64,000 nucleotides of DNA from assembly GCF_029407905.1 (NCBI RefSeq), contig NC_073629.1, positions 52,870,801 through 52,934,800 of the forward strand, read 5' to 3'. Position numbers and translations under genes: made by a program. The notes under the pieces were generated by a model. The model was not told where the DNA came from. It did no database searches and saw only the letters and a program-made list of their open reading frames with translations. Source of the DNA: Bubalus kerabau (lineage: Eukaryota > Chordata > Mammalia > Artiodactyla > Bovidae). Below, piece by piece: positions 63,966 through 64,000 of this stretch; position 1 is the stretch's first letter, and every line of letters starts with the position of its first letter.

Positions 63966-64000
63966 AATAGGTAGCCTATCCCTTTTCCAGCAGATCTTCC
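63966..64000 (-). mobile_element. Bov-tA SINE, continues beyond window
   Basis: gaataggtagcctatccctt then ccagcagatcttcc is the antisense middle of a Bov-tA unit. Confidence 0.7.

Noticed and set aside
1..64000. Search for CRISPR arrays, phage genes, bacterial operons, tRNA or rRNA genes
   Set aside because: None present. Regularly recurring similar blocks are SINEs, and the tRNA-like heads are parts of Bov-tA, not tRNA genes.

Overview
This is vertebrate genomic DNA from a ruminant, most likely a bovid. BovB LINEs, Bov-tA and Bov-A2 SINEs and 3' ends of the ruminant-type L1 family occur on both strands throughout. There are no bacterial-type operons, CRISPR arrays, tRNA or rRNA genes.

One protein-coding gene runs across the window on the + strand. 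It is the central part of HFM1, the MER3-like meiotic DNA helicase. I placed 26 coding exons between 2796 and 63570. Each is bounded by AG acceptors and GT donors with matching phase, and together they give 927 codons without a stop. They cover the two RecA-like helicase domains (Walker A, DEVH box split between exons 4 and 5, SAT, and the GRAGRP motif VI), the winged-helix/Sec63-like region, and a Cys/His cluster exon. The 5' exons (about 270 residues) and the last exons (about 240 residues) lie outside the window. Exon numbers used here are window numbers.

Layout: 1-2795 is an upstream intron holding a processed LMO4 pseudogene (minus strand, clear target-site duplication) and an L1 fragment split by SINEs. 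2796-7808 holds exons 1-7 (helicase domain 1). 7809-12554 is an intron with an old L1 split by an internally deleted BovB. 12555-16041 holds exons 8-13 (helicase domain 2). 16042-28184 holds exon 14 between two large introns carrying BovB and L1 copies in opposite orientations. 28185-44543 holds exons 15-24 (Sec63-like region). 44544-63128 is an 18.6-kb intron full of nested retroelements, including a retrocopy in which spliced FGF12 exons are fused to the 5' part of an L1. 63129-63570 holds exons 25-26.

The most unusual items are the FGF12::L1 chimeric retrocopy with 13-bp direct repeats at both ends, the paired inverted repeats around exon 14, a 44-48 bp direct repeat around an 80-bp SINE scrap, and an inverted copy of an L1 segment placed inside the same L1. 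Repeat family names rest on recognition by eye, and boundaries are accurate to about 5-30 bases unless a target-site duplication fixes them.
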